A DNA stretch of 64,000 nucleotides from Pseudomonas serboccidentalis (GTDB lineage: Bacteria > Pseudomonadota > Gammaproteobacteria > Pseudomonadales > Pseudomonadaceae), in NCBI RefSeq assembly GCF_028830055.1, contig NZ_CP101655.1:3231229-3295228 (forward strand), given 5' to 3'. Under the pieces are notes generated by a model. It was not told the DNA's origin. It ran no database searches and saw only the letters and a list, made by a program, of their open reading frames with translations. This document shows, piece by piece, positions 18,383-27,846 of this stretch (position 1 is the first letter of the stretch; the number at the start of each line of letters is the position of its first letter). Both the position numbers and the translations under genes were made by a program.

Positions 18383-19684
18383 TTACTTGGCCGACTGAAC
18401 CGCCGCGCCCAGTTTCTTGGCCGCATCGGCCGGGTCGGCTTTCGGGTCGTTGATGTAGTTGGTCACGACATCAAAGAACGCGCCCTGCACCGCCAGCGTG
18501 GTCGCCATGTTGTGCGCCATGCTTGGTTGCAGGCCGCCGGATTTGGCGTCTGCCAGGAAGTCCTTGGCGGCGGTTTGCGCGCAGGAATCGAAGCCGAGCT
18601 TGTCCATGTTGTTCAACATGTCGTTACGCACCGGGATCGAGCCTTTGTTGATGCTGAAGACTTTCTGGAAGTTTTCACCCAGCACGACTTTGGCGATGTC
18701 CTGCTGACCCGCCGCAGTGCCTTTGTCTTTCTGCTTGAACACCGCCAGGGAGTCGATGTTGTAGGTGAACGCCTTGTCGGTACCCGGGAACGCTACGCAC
18801 TCGTAGTCCTTGCCGGCGACTTTCTTGGCAGCGGTCCATTCGGACTTCGCCCAGTCACCCATGATCTGCATGCCGGCCTTGCCGTTGATGACCTTGGCCG
18901 CTTCCAGGTTCCAGTCCTGGCCCTTGCCGTCGGCGTCCATGTAGGTCGCGACTTTCTTCAGCTCGGTCAGCGCCTTGACCATTTCCGGACCGGTCAACGC
19001 CTTGTTGTCCAGGTCGACCAGGGCTTTCTTGTAACCATCAACGCCCATGACCGAGAGCACCACGGCTTCGAACACGGTGCTGTCCTGCCAAGGCTGACCG
19101 CCGTGGGCCAGCGGGATGAAGCCCGCAGCCTTGAGCTTGTCGCCAGCGGCGTAGAATTCTTCGAGGGTGGTCGGGTTCTTGGTGATGCCGGCTTTCTTGA
19201 AGACTTCCGGGTTGATCCACAGCCAGTTCACCCGGTGAATGTTCACCGGCACGGCCACATAATCACCGTCGTACTTCACGGTATCGGAGACTTTCTTGTC
19301 GAGCAGGCTGTCCCACTTTTCCGACTTGGCGACGTCTTTCAGCACGTCGGTGTCGAGCAGACCGGTGGACGCCCATTCCTGGATGTCCGGGCCCTTGATC
19401 TGGGCGACGCCTGGCGGGTTGCCAGCCACGGCACGGCTTTTCAGCACGGTCATGGCCGTGGCACCGCCACCGCCGGCGACTGCGCCGTCTTTCCAGGTGA
19501 AACCGTCTTTTTCGACTTGCGCCTTGAGCACATCAACGGCGGCTTTTTCGCCACCGGACGTCCACCAGTGCACGACTTCGACCGAACCTTTGGATTCGGC
19601 AGCGGAAACACTGAGAGGCAGAATTGCGAGCGGGAACAGGGAGGCGACAGAAATGACAGTAGCGAGGCGAGAAATCGCATTCAT
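18383..19684 (-). CDS. gtsA: Periplasmic glucose-binding protein GtsA
   Basis: The 433-residue extracellular solute-binding protein (family 1) has a Sec signal peptide ending [10 protein letters not shown]. The body shows the sugar-binding features [39 protein letters not shown] and MGDWAKSEW. It binds glucose, and possibly mannose, in the periplasm and delivers it to GtsBC. The ATG at 19684 (MNAISRL) is chosen because AAAGGTACATCTCAG precedes it; upstream in-frame starts would destroy the signal peptide. AACAACAAGAA just upstream fits an Hfq/Crc target. Confidence 0.94.
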   Translation of the reverse strand: MNAISRLATVISVASLFPLAILPLSVSAAESKGSVEVVHWWTSGGEKAAVDVLKAQVEKDGFTWKDGAVAGGGGATAMTVLKSRAVAGNPPGVAQIKGPDIQEWASTGLLDTDVLKDVAKSEKWDSLLDKKVSDTVKYDGDYVAVPVNIHRVNWLWINPEVFKKAGITKNPTTLEEFYAAGDKLKAAGFIPLAHGGQPWQDSTVFEAVVLSVMGVDGYKKALVDLDNKALTGPEMVKALTELKKVATYMDADGKGQDWNLEAAKVINGKAGMQIMGDWAKSEWTAAKKVAGKDYECVAFPGTDKAFTYNIDSLAVFKQKDKGTAAGQQDIAKVVLGENFQKVFSINKGSIPVRNDMLNNMDKLGFDSCAQTAAKDFLADAKSGGLQPSMAHNMATTLAVQGAFFDVVTNYINDPKADPADAAKKLGAAVQSAK

Positions 19685-19697
19685 CTGAGATGTACCT

Positions 19698-19708
19698 TTC
19701 TTGTTGTT
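19698..19708 (-). promoter_or_regulatory. Candidate Hfq/Crc A-rich motif upstream of gtsA
   Basis: AACAACAAGAA (minus strand) matches AAnAAnAAnAA immediately before the AAAGG ribosome-binding site of gtsA. Confidence 0.5.
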
Positions 19709-19802
19709 ATGCATGCAAGTCTGGTGCTTGCGCTGCACAGGAGTTTAAACAGGGCGATTCCCTTCGCAGGTAACGAAGGGATGCGCAAATGTCACCGCAT
19801 GG

Positions 19803-21062
19803 TTACATAGGAACAGCCCGGGATAATTGCGCCAGAGCCGTTGCCATACTGGGTGACAAGGGTAGACGAGGGATCAGAACCGCCTGCCAGGCATGATACA
19901 GATCGGGCTTGCCCGGCCAGATATCGGCGCTCGGACGGTTTTGCGGATCGAGTTCGTGGTGCCAGCTGCCATCGCACCGGTCAATGAAATGGCCTTCACA
20001 GAATTCCCAGAACAGTCGGTACCAGGCTTCGTACTGCGCATCACCGGTGCGTTTGAGCAAGGCGCTGGCAGCGGCGCTGGCCTCGGCATGAGTCCAGTGC
20101 AGACGATGGCGCACCACGGCCTTGTTGTCCCAGTCGAGGGTGTAGACGATCCCCGGCGCGCCATCGACGTCCCAGCCGTGGCGGCAGTTCTGCTCGAAGA
20201 GTTTTTGCGCATCGGTCGCCAGCCAGCCCGGGGTGAGCATGCCGGCCTTAACCCGCGCCGCTTCGAGGTGCAGCAACAGCCGCGCCCACTCGAAACCGTG
20301 GCCCGGGGTGGTGCCGTAGGGACGGAAGCCGTCGGCCGGGTTGTCGTGGTTGTACTCGCGCAGCGGTTGCCAGTCGCGGTCGAAGTGTTCGATGACCCTG
20401 TAACCGTTGGCGGCGGCGTGACCGTGGATCACCCGTTCGACGATGCGTTGCGCGCGCACCAGCCAGCGCGGGTCTTCGGTGACATCGGCCAGCGCCAGGA
20501 ACGCTTCGGTGGCGTGCATGTTGCTGTTGGCGCCGCGATAGGCTTCTTCTTCGCGCCAGTCGCGATTGAAGAATTCGCGCATGGCGCCCTCTTCTTCGCA
20601 CCAGAAATAGGTGTCGATGATATCGATGGCGTCATCCAGCAATGCTTGGGCGTCGGGACGTTGCGCGACCACCGCCGAGCTGGCCGCGAGCGCGACAAAA
20701 GCATGCAGGTAGGCGTTCTTGCCGGTGTTGCCGTCGCGGTGTTCGGCGACCGCAAACCAGCCGCCGTGCAGCGCATCACGCAACGGGCCACGCAGGGCCG
20801 CGATGCCGTGATCGACCAGTCCGGCGAACCCCGGCAGGCCCTGAATGTGGGCCATGGCGAAGCTGTGGGTCATGCGCGCGGTGTTCATGGTTTCGGCTTG
20901 CGCGTTCGCAGGCAGACGGCCGCGCTCGTCGAGGTTGCCGAAACCTTCAGGCAGCTTTGAAGCCTTGGCGAATGCCAGCAGGCGCAGACCTTCGTCGGCG
21001 AGCCATTGCTGGTGGGCAGGGGCATTCAGCCAACTGCTGAAGCCTGGGTGAAAGGTGTCCAT
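19803..21062 (-). CDS. AGE-family sugar epimerase/isomerase (mannose isomerase-like)
   Basis: The 419-residue protein belongs to the N-acylglucosamine 2-epimerase/YihS alpha-alpha barrel family. Recognisable parts are NTARMTHSFAMAHIQG, the HAFVALAASS helix, NSNMHATEAFLAL, PGHGFEWARLLLHL and WTHAEASAAASALL, whose His residues (in HATEAF, GHGFEW and THAEA) are the usual catalytic set. A role in aldose-ketose isomerisation, such as mannose to fructose, fits the neighbouring sugar importer. It begins 119 bases upstream of gtsA on the same strand. AAAAGGG precedes the chosen ATG, and AACAACAA lies just before that. Confidence 0.87.
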   Translation of the reverse strand: MDTFHPGFSSWLNAPAHQQWLADEGLRLLAFAKASKLPEGFGNLDERGRLPANAQAETMNTARMTHSFAMAHIQGLPGFAGLVDHGIAALRGPLRDALHGGWFAVAEHRDGNTGKNAYLHAFVALAASSAVVAQRPDAQALLDDAIDIIDTYFWCEEEGAMREFFNRDWREEEAYRGANSNMHATEAFLALADVTEDPRWLVRAQRIVERVIHGHAAANGYRVIEHFDRDWQPLREYNHDNPADGFRPYGTTPGHGFEWARLLLHLEAARVKAGMLTPGWLATDAQKLFEQNCRHGWDVDGAPGIVYTLDWDNKAVVRHRLHWTHAEASAAASALLKRTGDAQYEAWYRLFWEFCEGHFIDRCDGSWHHELDPQNRPSADIWPGKPDLYHAWQAVLIPRLPLSPSMATALAQLSRAVPM

Positions 21063-21076
21063 GGAGTGGCCCTTTT

Positions 21077-21084
21077 TTGTTGTT
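21077..21084 (-). promoter_or_regulatory. Candidate Hfq/Crc A-rich motif upstream of the AGE epimerase gene
   Basis: AACAACAA followed by AAAAGGG on the minus strand, overlapping the ribosome-binding region. It shares ATAACAACAA with the gtsA leader. Confidence 0.5.
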
Positions 21085-21177
21085 ATGACTGCGGGCAGTC
21101 TAAACAACGGGCCGGGCCGGGCTTGTAACGAAGGGGGCGGGTTTTGTCACCAAGCCGTGACATTAGAAAAGCAGAGT

Positions 21178-21255
21178 CAAAAGATCGCAGCCTTCGGCAG
21201 CTCCTGCAGGGAAATGCATTCCAAATGCAGGAGCTGCCGAAGGCTGCGATCTTTT
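21178..21255. repeat. REP doublet, type A
   Basis: Inverted GATCGCAGCCTTCGGCAGCTCCTGCA arms between the gtrS stop and the AGE epimerase start. Confidence 0.9.
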
Positions 21256-21261
21256 TGATCT

Positions 21262-22731
21262 TCAGTCTACTGAACGCGGCAGCTGCAACGTCACCCGCAA
21301 CCCACCCTCACGCAGGTTCTGCAACGTCACCTCGCCGCCATGGCTATGGGCAATGTTGCGCGCAATGCCCAAACCGAGGCCATAACCCTGCTGCTGCCCC
21401 GCCAGACGAAAATGCGGCTCGAACACCTGCTCCAGCCGTTGCTCCGGCACGCCCGGGCCTTCGTCGTCGACGTGCAGGACAAACGCGCGCTCATCATCGT
21501 CGACGTGCAGGTGCGCGTTCTGCCCGTATTTCAACGCGTTGTCGATCAGGTTGCCAATGCAGCGCTTCAACGCCAGAGGCTTGCCCGGATACGCCGCCAG
21601 CGCCTTGCCTTGCTGGGTCACGCGGCCATTGCCGTTGGGCGCCAGATACGGCTCCACCAGGCAGTCGAGCACATGATTCAGGTCCACCGGCTCGATGTTC
21701 TCGTGGATGTCGGTGTCTTTCACGCACTGCAGCGCGCCTTTGACCAGCAGCTCCAGTTCATCCAGATCCCGACCGAACTTGGCTTGCAGTTGCTCGTCTT
21801 CCAGCAGCTCGACGCGCAAGCGCAGGCGGGTGATTGGCGTGCGCAAATCATGGGAAATCGCACTGAACAACTGGCTGCGTTCGGTCAGGTAACGGCTGAT
21901 ACGCTCACGCATGGTGTTGAACGCACGGCCCACTTCCACCACTTCACTGCCACCACCCTCGGCCACCGGTTCGACGTCGGCACCCAGCGACAGATCCCGC
22001 GCCGCCCGCGCCAGACGCTTGAGCGGCCGACTCTGCCAGTGCACCAGCAGGCCGATGAACAACAGCAAAAAGCCGCTGGTGAGGACGATGAACCACACCT
22101 GTTGCGCCGGCAGGCCTTGTTCTTCAAGACTGGTGTAGGGCTCGGGCAACAGCGACGCGATGTACAGCCATTCGCCCGGGGCCATTTGAATCTGGGTGAC
22201 CAGCACCGGCGGGTTCACCGGCTCCAGGGTCAGCGCGTAATGCGCCCAGGAACGTGGAAGCTCATCGAGCTTGAGTCCGGCGTTGAAAATCCGCAGGTCT
22301 TCGGGGCTGACGAACGTCACCGAGATATCAGTGTCATGGCCCAGCGACTGGCGCAGCACTTCGTCCACCGCCTGAATCACCGCCGCCTTGCGCGGGGTGA
22401 TCGGCAGCACGTCCATGCCCAGCGGTTTATCGTTGAGCGTCACCACGAAGCGGGTGCCGCCCATGCTGCGCAACTGGTCGAGCACCAGCGGTCGGTACGC
22501 CACCGGCAGCGAGCGGAAATAACTGACGCTGGCGGTCATCGAATGGGCGAGGCTACGGGCGCTGGTGACCAGACCTTCGAGCTGGGTGGCGCGCAGTTGC
22601 GAAACCCAGATCACGCTCGACAAGGTCTGCGCAAACAGCACCGCCAACAGCGTCAACAGGAGCATCCGCCCCAGCAGCGAACGCGGCACCGGCACCTTGC
22701 TGGCGAGCCGGCGCAGCGACTCAGTGAGCAT
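21262..22731 (-). CDS. gtrS: Sensor histidine kinase GtrS (GltS)
   Basis: A membrane sensor kinase of about 489 residues. An N-terminal membrane helix (LLLTLLAVLFAQTLSSVIWV) is followed by a periplasmic domain of about 150 residues and a second helix (WFIVLTSGFLLLFIGLLVHW). HAMP, HisKA (SAISHDLRTPITRLRLR, phospho-His) and HATPase (NLIDNALKYG, DEGPGVP, GLGLGIARNI) domains follow. In P. aeruginosa GtrS senses 2-ketogluconate and 6-phosphogluconate and partners GltR to control glucose transport and ED genes. The start at 22731 overlaps the gltR stop by 11 bases. ATG 22746 is the alternative; neither has a strong ribosome-binding site. Confidence 0.92.
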   Translation of the reverse strand: MLTESLRRLASKVPVPRSLLGRMLLLTLLAVLFAQTLSSVIWVSQLRATQLEGLVTSARSLAHSMTASVSYFRSLPVAYRPLVLDQLRSMGGTRFVVTLNDKPLGMDVLPITPRKAAVIQAVDEVLRQSLGHDTDISVTFVSPEDLRIFNAGLKLDELPRSWAHYALTLEPVNPPVLVTQIQMAPGEWLYIASLLPEPYTSLEEQGLPAQQVWFIVLTSGFLLLFIGLLVHWQSRPLKRLARAARDLSLGADVEPVAEGGGSEVVEVGRAFNTMRERISRYLTERSQLFSAISHDLRTPITRLRLRVELLEDEQLQAKFGRDLDELELLVKGALQCVKDTDIHENIEPVDLNHVLDCLVEPYLAPNGNGRVTQQGKALAAYPGKPLALKRCIGNLIDNALKYGQNAHLHVDDDERAFVLHVDDEGPGVPEQRLEQVFEPHFRLAGQQQGYGLGLGIARNIAHSHGGEVTLQNLREGGLRVTLQLPRSVD

Positions 22732-23452
22732 TGCCGGCAACCACATTGGCTGCCAGTTGGTAGCCGCTGCCGCGCACGGTGCGAATCAGTCGCGGCGGTT
22801 TTTCCGTGTCACGCAGGCGCTGGCGCAAGCGGCTGACGGCCATGTCGACGATGCGGTCGAGCGGCATCAGCTCACGGCCACGGGTGGCGTTGCCGATGGT
22901 GTCGCGGTCGAGGATTTCCTGCGGGTGATCAAGGAACAGTTTCAACAGCGCGAAGTCGGCGCCGGAGAGAATCACTTCCTCGCCGTCGGTGTGAAACAGC
23001 CGATGGCTGACCATGTCCAGCCGCCACTCGTCGAAGGCCAGCACTTCACTGCCGCCGCGTTCCTGGCCGAACTGCGCCCGACGCAGCAACGCCTTGATCC
23101 GCGCTTGCAGTTCGCGAGGGCTGAAAGGTTTGCCCAGATAATCGTCAGCGCCGAGCTCCAGACCGATTACTCGGTCGGCCTCGTCGGAACTGGCGGTGAG
23201 CATGATGATCGGCACCTGCGCCTGACGCGGATGCTGACGCACCCAGCGGCACAGGCTGAAGCCGTCCTCGTCGGGCAACATCACATCGAGGATCACCAGA
23301 TCGCTCGGTGCTTCGTTGAGTGCCTGGCGGAAACTGGCGCCATCGGCTGTGGCCCGCACCTGAAACCCGGCGCGGGTCAGGTAGGTTTCCAGCAACTCGC
23401 GTATTTCCTGGTCGTCATCGACCAACAATATCGACTTGTTGACTGAGCTCAC
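22721..23452 (-). CDS. gltR: Response regulator GltR (GtrR), OmpR family
   Basis: The 243-residue regulator has a receiver domain (acidic pocket DDD 12-14, phospho-acceptor Asp 56 in VILDVMLPDE, Lys in GKPFSPREL). An OmpR-type winged helix ends in RLIRTVRGSGYQL. It controls oprB and gts genes in Pseudomonas, with phosphorylation by GtrS. I chose the GTG start at 23452 (VSSVNKSILLVDDD), after AAGGATGCCTTCGAA; longer in-frame starts add an implausible N-terminus. A 13-base string shared with the gap leader (TGTTGTTGGAATT) lies just upstream. Confidence 0.92.
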   Translation of the reverse strand: MSSVNKSILLVDDDQEIRELLETYLTRAGFQVRATADGASFRQALNEAPSDLVILDVMLPDEDGFSLCRWVRQHPRQAQVPIIMLTASSDEADRVIGLELGADDYLGKPFSPRELQARIKALLRRAQFGQERGGSEVLAFDEWRLDMVSHRLFHTDGEEVILSGADFALLKLFLDHPQEILDRDTIGNATRGRELMPLDRIVDMAVSRLRQRLRDTEKPPRLIRTVRGSGYQLAANVVAGNAH

Positions 23453-23465
23453 TTCGAAGGCATCC

Positions 23466-23483
23466 TTGTTGTTGGAATTGGGG
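23466..23483 (-). promoter_or_regulatory. AATTCCAACAACAA element before gltR (Crc-like and HexR-like)
   Basis: The minus strand reads AATTCCAACAACAAGG 14 or more bases before the gltR GTG. AACAACAA fits the Hfq/Crc pattern. AATTCCAACAACAA is also identical to part of the gap HexR operator. Which factor, if any, acts here cannot be decided by eye. Confidence 0.4.
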
Positions 23484-23521
23484 CGGATTATGCCTGAGCA
23501 AAAACAGATGGCGTACGAGCT

Positions 23522-23645
23522 TTTGTGGCGAGGGAGCTTGCTCCCGCTGGGCTGCGAAGCAGCCACGATGTTTTGCCTCTGACATCGTGCTAGCCGGAGT
23601 TGCGATTGCTGCGCAGTCGAGCGGGAGCAAGCTCCCTCGCCACAG
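23522..23645. repeat. REP doublet, type C (TGTGGCGAGGGAGCTTGCTCCC family)
   Basis: Inverted arms TTGTGGCGAGGGAGCTTGCT and AGCAAGCTCCCTCGCCACA, about 80 bases apart. It lies between gltR and glk. Confidence 0.88.
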
Positions 23646-23650
23646 GTTAC

Positions 23651-24616
23651 TTATGTCACAACAGGGATTGATTGTTCCAGCGCTACACCGGCACCGACCA
23701 GCCCGGAATACGGCGCCGTCACCAGCCACACCGGAATGCCCTTGAAGTAATCGCTCATGCAGCCCTTGTCGGCGAAGCTGCGGGCGAAACCGCTTTCGAG
23801 GAAGAAGTCGGCAAACCGTGGAATCACCCCGCCAACGATGAACACGCCGCCACGCCCACCGGTGGTCAGCACGTTGTTGCCCGCCACGCGGCCGAGCCAG
23901 CAGCAGAACTGCTCCAGCACTTCCAGCGCGATCGGGTCCCCCGCCAGACCGGCCGCGGTGATCGCTTCCGGTGTGTCGAGTGTCGGTTCATGCCCGTCCA
24001 CCGCGCAGATCGCCCGATAAACCCGTGGCAACCCGCCGCCGCTCAACGCGGTTTCCGCGCTGACATGGCCGATTTCGTTGTGGATGTGCTGCCAGAGTTG
24101 TGTTTCCCGCAGGCTGCCCAACGGCAGATCGACGTGACCGCCCTCCCCCGGCAATGCCGCGAAACGCCCCTCACCCAGATCGAGCAAAGTGCCGACGCCC
24201 AGACCAGTGCCCGGACCGATCACCACCGCCGGGCGCAACGGCTCCGGCGTGCCTTCGCAGACCACGCGAAATTCGCCGGGCTGCAAGCGGGTCATGCCCA
24301 GCGCCATCGCCGAGAAGTCGTTGATCAGCAGCAGTTGCTCGACCTGCAAGGTCTTGCAGAACGCCATGCGGCTCAGGCGCCAGTGATTGTTGGTGAACTT
24401 GAATTCATCACCACTCACAGGCCCCGCCACCGACAGGCATACCGAACCGATCGAGCCCGGCGCCAGACCGAGGCCGCTCAGGTACAGGCTGATTGCCTCC
24501 TCCGGGGTGGCGTGGTCGGCCGTGGCCAGCACCTGAACCGATTCCAGTTGCTGGTTTTTCCACAACGCGAACCGCGCGTTGGTGCCTCCGATATCACCGA
24601 CCAAAGCCAGTTTCAA
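23651..24616 (-). CDS. glk: Glucokinase
   Basis: The 321-residue bacterial-type glucokinase phosphorylates cytosolic glucose to glucose-6-phosphate. It has the N-terminal phosphate-binding [12 protein letters not shown], the substrate loop [12 protein letters not shown] with the catalytic Asp, GPGTGLGVG and [11 protein letters not shown]. The start overlaps the edd stop by 4 bases (ATGA-type), so edd and glk are translationally coupled. HexR probably controls both from the edd promoter. Confidence 0.95.
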   Translation of the reverse strand: MKLALVGDIGGTNARFALWKNQQLESVQVLATADHATPEEAISLYLSGLGLAPGSIGSVCLSVAGPVSGDEFKFTNNHWRLSRMAFCKTLQVEQLLLINDFSAMALGMTRLQPGEFRVVCEGTPEPLRPAVVIGPGTGLGVGTLLDLGEGRFAALPGEGGHVDLPLGSLRETQLWQHIHNEIGHVSAETALSGGGLPRVYRAICAVDGHEPTLDTPEAITAAGLAGDPIALEVLEQFCCWLGRVAGNNVLTTGGRGGVFIVGGVIPRFADFFLESGFARSFADKGCMSDYFKGIPVWLVTAPYSGLVGAGVALEQSIPVVT

Positions 24617-26439
24617 TTAAGCGTCTCCAGGGCAGAAGTGAAGGCGCTGGCGCCCTGCTCCGCCGAGCTGAAGGCCAAACGCATGAAGCCAAACAGTTCA
24701 CGACCGCTGCCGATGTTGTTGCCCAACAGGCCTTTGGCGGGTTCGCGCGCTGCGAATTCGGCGGCGTCGACCTTGAGTTCCAAAGTCCCTTTGACGCCAT
24801 CGACGCGGATGATATCGCCCTCTTGCACCCGCGCCAAAGCACCACCGACATAAGCTTCCGGGCTGACGTGTATCGCCGCCGGGATTTTCCCCGACGCGCC
24901 GGACATGCGCCCGTCGGTCACCAGCGCGACTTTGAAGCCGCGATCCTGCAGCACACCGAGGAACGGCGTCATCTTGTGCAGCTCGGGCATACCATTGGAG
25001 CGCGGGCCCTGGAAGCGCATCACCGCGACAAAATCCTTCTCCAGCAGACCGGCCTTGAACGCATCGGCCAGGTCCTGCTGATCCTGGAACACCATGGCCG
25101 GCGCTTCGACGATCTGGTTTTCCAGCGCCACGGCGGAGACTTTCATCACGCCACGCCCGAGGTTGCCTTCCATCACCCGCAAACCGCCCTCGGCCGAGAA
25201 CGCACGGGCCACCGGACGCAGGATGTTTTCGTCGAGGCTTTCGATCGGGCCTTCGCGCCACACCAGCTCACCGTTTTCCAGGAACGGCTCTTTGGTGTAA
25301 CGGCTCAGGCCATGGCCGAGCACGGTGTTGACGTCTTCGTGCAGCAGGCCGGCTTCGAGCAGTTCGCGGATCAGGAACGACATGCCGCCCGCCGCCTGGA
25401 AGTGGTTGATGTCCGCTTTACCGTTCGGGTAAACGTGGCTCAGGGTCGGCACGACTTCGGAGAGGTCAGCCATGTCCTGCCAGGTCAGTTGAATGCCCGC
25501 CGCCATGGCGATCGCCGGCATGTGCAGGGTGTGGTTGGTCGAGCCGCCGGTGGCGTGCAGCGCGACGATCGAGTTGACCAGCGCCTTCTCGTCGACGATT
25601 TCGCCGATCGGCATGAAGTTGCCGTTCTGCTTGGTCAGGCGCGTGACCTGATGCGCGGCTTCGCGGGTCAGGGCGTCGCGCAGCGGCGTGTTCGGGTTGA
25701 CGAAAGAGGCGCCCGGCAAGTGCAGGCCCATGACTTCCATCAGCAACTGGTTGGTGTTGGCGGTGCCGTAGAAGGTGCAGGTGCCTGGGCTGTGGTAGGA
25801 CTTCATCTCCGATTCCAGCAGCTCTTCGCGGGTCGCTTTGCCTTCGGCGTACTTCTGCCGCACGTCGGCTTTTTCCTTGTTGGAAATCCCCGAGACCATC
25901 GGCCCGCCCGGAACGAAGATCGTCGGCAGATGGCCGAAGCGCAGCGAACCCATCATCAGCCCCGGCACGATCTTGTCGCAGATGCCAAGCATCAGCGCGC
26001 CGTCGAACATGTTGTGCGATAGCGCCACTGCTGTGGACATGGCGATCACTTCGCGGCTCGGCAGGCTCAGTTCCATGCCCGGCTCGCCCTGGGTCACGCC
26101 ATCGCACATCGCTGGCGTACCGCCGGCGAACTGGCCGACCGAACCGATTTCGCGCAGGGCGTTCTTGATCTGTTGCGGGAACACTTCGTACGGCTGGTGT
26201 GCCGAGAGCATGTCGTTATACGACGAAACAATGGCGATGTTCGCCGAGTTCATCATCCGCAGGCTGTGCTTGTCTTCGCTGCCACACCCGGCCACGCCGT
26301 GGGCGAAGTTGGCGCATTGCAGCTTGCCGCGCATCGGCCCGTCAGTGGCGGCACCGCGAATCAGTGCAAGGTAAGCCTGACGCGTGGCGCGGCTGCGGGC
26401 GATAAGCCGTTCGGTGACCTCAAGAACGCGGGGATGCAT
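24613..26439 (-). CDS. edd: 6-phosphogluconate dehydratase
   Basis: The 608-residue IlvD/Edd-family [4Fe-4S] dehydratase converts 6-phosphogluconate to KDPG. Conserved parts include [34 protein letters not shown] (a cluster Cys), [10 protein letters not shown] (Cys) and the C-terminal [20 protein letters not shown] third cluster-type Cys is in [13 protein letters not shown]. The length is normal. It is divergent from gap across a 220-base region with two HexR-like operators, the P. putida edd/gap arrangement. Confidence 0.96.
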   Translation of the reverse strand: MHPRVLEVTERLIARSRATRQAYLALIRGAATDGPMRGKLQCANFAHGVAGCGSEDKHSLRMMNSANIAIVSSYNDMLSAHQPYEVFPQQIKNALREIGSVGQFAGGTPAMCDGVTQGEPGMELSLPSREVIAMSTAVALSHNMFDGALMLGICDKIVPGLMMGSLRFGHLPTIFVPGGPMVSGISNKEKADVRQKYAEGKATREELLESEMKSYHSPGTCTFYGTANTNQLLMEVMGLHLPGASFVNPNTPLRDALTREAAHQVTRLTKQNGNFMPIGEIVDEKALVNSIVALHATGGSTNHTLHMPAIAMAAGIQLTWQDMADLSEVVPTLSHVYPNGKADINHFQAAGGMSFLIRELLEAGLLHEDVNTVLGHGLSRYTKEPFLENGELVWREGPIESLDENILRPVARAFSAEGGLRVMEGNLGRGVMKVSAVALENQIVEAPAMVFQDQQDLADAFKAGLLEKDFVAVMRFQGPRSNGMPELHKMTPFLGVLQDRGFKVALVTDGRMSGASGKIPAAIHVSPEAYVGGALARVQEGDIIRVDGVKGTLELKVDAAEFAAREPAKGLLGNNIGSGRELFGFMRLAFSSAEQGASAFTSALETLN

Positions 26440-26499
26440 GTGTAGAACTCCAGGCTAACGGATGTGGCGACCTGATTGTCTATGCTGATCAAACGCCGC

Positions 26500-26516
26500 T
26501 GTTGTTGGAATGACAG
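26500..26516. promoter_or_regulatory. Candidate HexR operator for edd
   Basis: TGTTGTTGGAATGACAG contains TTGT-N7-ACAG. Its complement CTGTCATTCCAACAACA aligns over most positions with the gap site TTGTAATTCCAACAACA. It lies about 60 bases upstream of the edd ATG. Confidence 0.75.
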
Positions 26517-26559
26517 ACGGCTTTTTTGACCATTCGGACCAGTTGATTCAGGTCACTCG

Positions 26560-26574
26560 TTGTAGATAAAACAA
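26560..26574. promoter_or_regulatory. Additional TTGT-N7-ACAA site between edd and gap
   Basis: TTGT-AGATAAA-ACAA has the exact half-site spacing for HexR but lacks the CCAACAACA context of the other two sites. It may be a weaker operator or chance in an AT-rich promoter region. Confidence 0.35.
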
Positions 26575-26621
26575 AATATTGCCACTAAAAAGGCTTGTTT
26601 TCTATTTTTATGCGAATAATC

Positions 26622-26638
26622 TTGTAATTCCAACAACA
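26622..26638. promoter_or_regulatory. Candidate HexR operator for gap
   Basis: TTGTAATTCCAACAACA contains a perfect TTGT-N7-ACAA, 22 bases before the gap ATG. The embedded AACAACAA (26632-26639) also fits an Hfq/Crc target in the mRNA leader. Confidence 0.75.
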
Positions 26639-26659
26639 AAACGACGGCGGCGCTGTTCA

Positions 26660-27661
26660 ATGACTCTTCGAATTGCAATCAATGGTTTTGGCCGTATCGG
26701 CCGTAATGTCCTGCGCGCACTGTATACCCAAGGCTATCGACAGGATTTGCAGATCGTCGCTATCAACGATCTGGGCGACAGCGCCATCAACGCCCATTTG
26801 CTCAAGTACGACACCGTTCATGGCACATTCGACGCCGAAGTGGCCCATGACAATGAGAGTCTGACGGTCAATGGCGACCGCATTTCGGTCAGCGCGATTC
26901 GCAACCCGGCCGAGCTGCCGTGGGCCGCGGAAAAGATCGATGTGGTGTTCGAATGCACCGGTCTGTTCACCGACCGCGCCAAAGCGGCCGCGCATATTAC
27001 TGCCGGCGCGCGCAAAGTCATCATCTCGGCGCCGGCCAAAGGCGCGGACGCCACCGTCGTTTACGGCGTGAACCACGACATTCTGCGCCAGTCGCACCAG
27101 ATCATCTCCAACGCTTCGTGCACCACCAACTGCCTGGCACCCGTGGCGCAGGTGCTGCATCGCGAGCTGGGCATTGAAAGCGGCCTGATGACCACCATTC
27201 ACGCCTACACCAACGACCAGAACCTCACCGACGTCTACCACACCGACCCGTACCGCGCGCGTTCTGCCACGCAGAACATGATCCCGAGCAAGACCGGCGC
27301 CGCCGAAGCGGTAGGCCTGGTGCTGCCGGAACTGGCGGGCAAACTGACCGGCATGGCCGTGCGTGTACCGGTGATCAATGTGTCGTTGGTGGACCTGACC
27401 GTGCAGCTCAAACGCGAAGCCTCGGCCGACGAAGTCAACGCGCTGATGAAAGCCGCCAGCCAGCACTCGAAAATTTTGGGTTACAACACGTTGCCGCTGG
27501 TTTCCAGTGACTTCAACCACAACCCGCTGTCGTCGATCTTCGACGCCAACCACACCAAAGCCAGCGGCAAATTGCTGAAAGTGCTGGCCTGGTACGACAA
27601 CGAATGGGGCTTCTCCAACCGCATGCTGGATAACTGCCTGGCGCTCTGCAACGCGGAGTAA
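26660..27661 (+). CDS. gap: Glyceraldehyde-3-phosphate dehydrogenase, type I
   Basis: The 333-residue NAD-dependent GAPDH has the Rossmann motif [14 protein letters not shown], catalytic Cys 154 in [12 protein letters not shown] and the C-terminal [12 protein letters not shown]. It oxidises the glyceraldehyde-3-phosphate released by Eda. I chose the ATG at 26660 ([10 protein letters not shown]); the longer frame from a TTG at 26579 runs through the operator region. The Shine-Dalgarno element is weak. It is divergent from edd with HexR-like sites between them, matching the HexR-controlled gap-1 of P. putida. Confidence 0.95.
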   Translation: MTLRIAINGFGRIGRNVLRALYTQGYRQDLQIVAINDLGDSAINAHLLKYDTVHGTFDAEVAHDNESLTVNGDRISVSAIRNPAELPWAAEKIDVVFECTGLFTDRAKAAAHITAGARKVIISAPAKGADATVVYGVNHDILRQSHQIISNASCTTNCLAPVAQVLHRELGIESGLMTTIHAYTNDQNLTDVYHTDPYRARSATQNMIPSKTGAAEAVGLVLPELAGKLTGMAVRVPVINVSLVDLTVQLKREASADEVNALMKAASQHSKILGYNTLPLVSSDFNHNPLSSIFDANHTKASGKLLKVLAWYDNEWGFSNRMLDNCLALCNAE

Positions 27662-27678
27662 CTTAGCGCCACTCCCCT

Positions 27679-27760
27679 GTAGGAGCTGCCGAAGGCTGCG
27701 ATCTTTTGATCTTGTTTTAAATGCAGGATCAAAAGATCGCAGCCTTCGGCAGCTCCTACA
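27679..27760. repeat. REP doublet, type A
   Basis: Inverted GTAGGAGCTGCCGAAGGC arms 18 bases past the gap stop, with a GATC-rich spacer. Confidence 0.9.
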
Positions 27761-27787
27761 TTTGCCTGCTTCGTTCAAAAACAACAC

Positions 27788-27817
27788 TTGACCACCCGAC
27801 TGGATGATAAGCATTAT
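27788..27817 (+). promoter_or_regulatory. Promoter of the FecI-type sigma gene
   Basis: TTGACC (27788-27793) and CATTAT (27812-27817) are 18 bases apart and resemble a sigma-70 promoter. The -10 element lies inside a Fur box. The gene starts 30 bases downstream. Confidence 0.5.
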
Positions 27818-27822
27818 CATTC
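27803..27822. promoter_or_regulatory. Fur box upstream of the ECF sigma gene
   Basis: GATGATAAGCATTATCATTC contains TGATAAG-C-ATTATCA, a 7-1-7 Fur palindrome with one mismatch. It overlaps the probable -10 element, so iron-replete Fur would block transcription of the surface-signalling operon. Confidence 0.85.
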
Positions 27823-27846
27823 GCTCAAAATGGATCAGGTTCCCCC

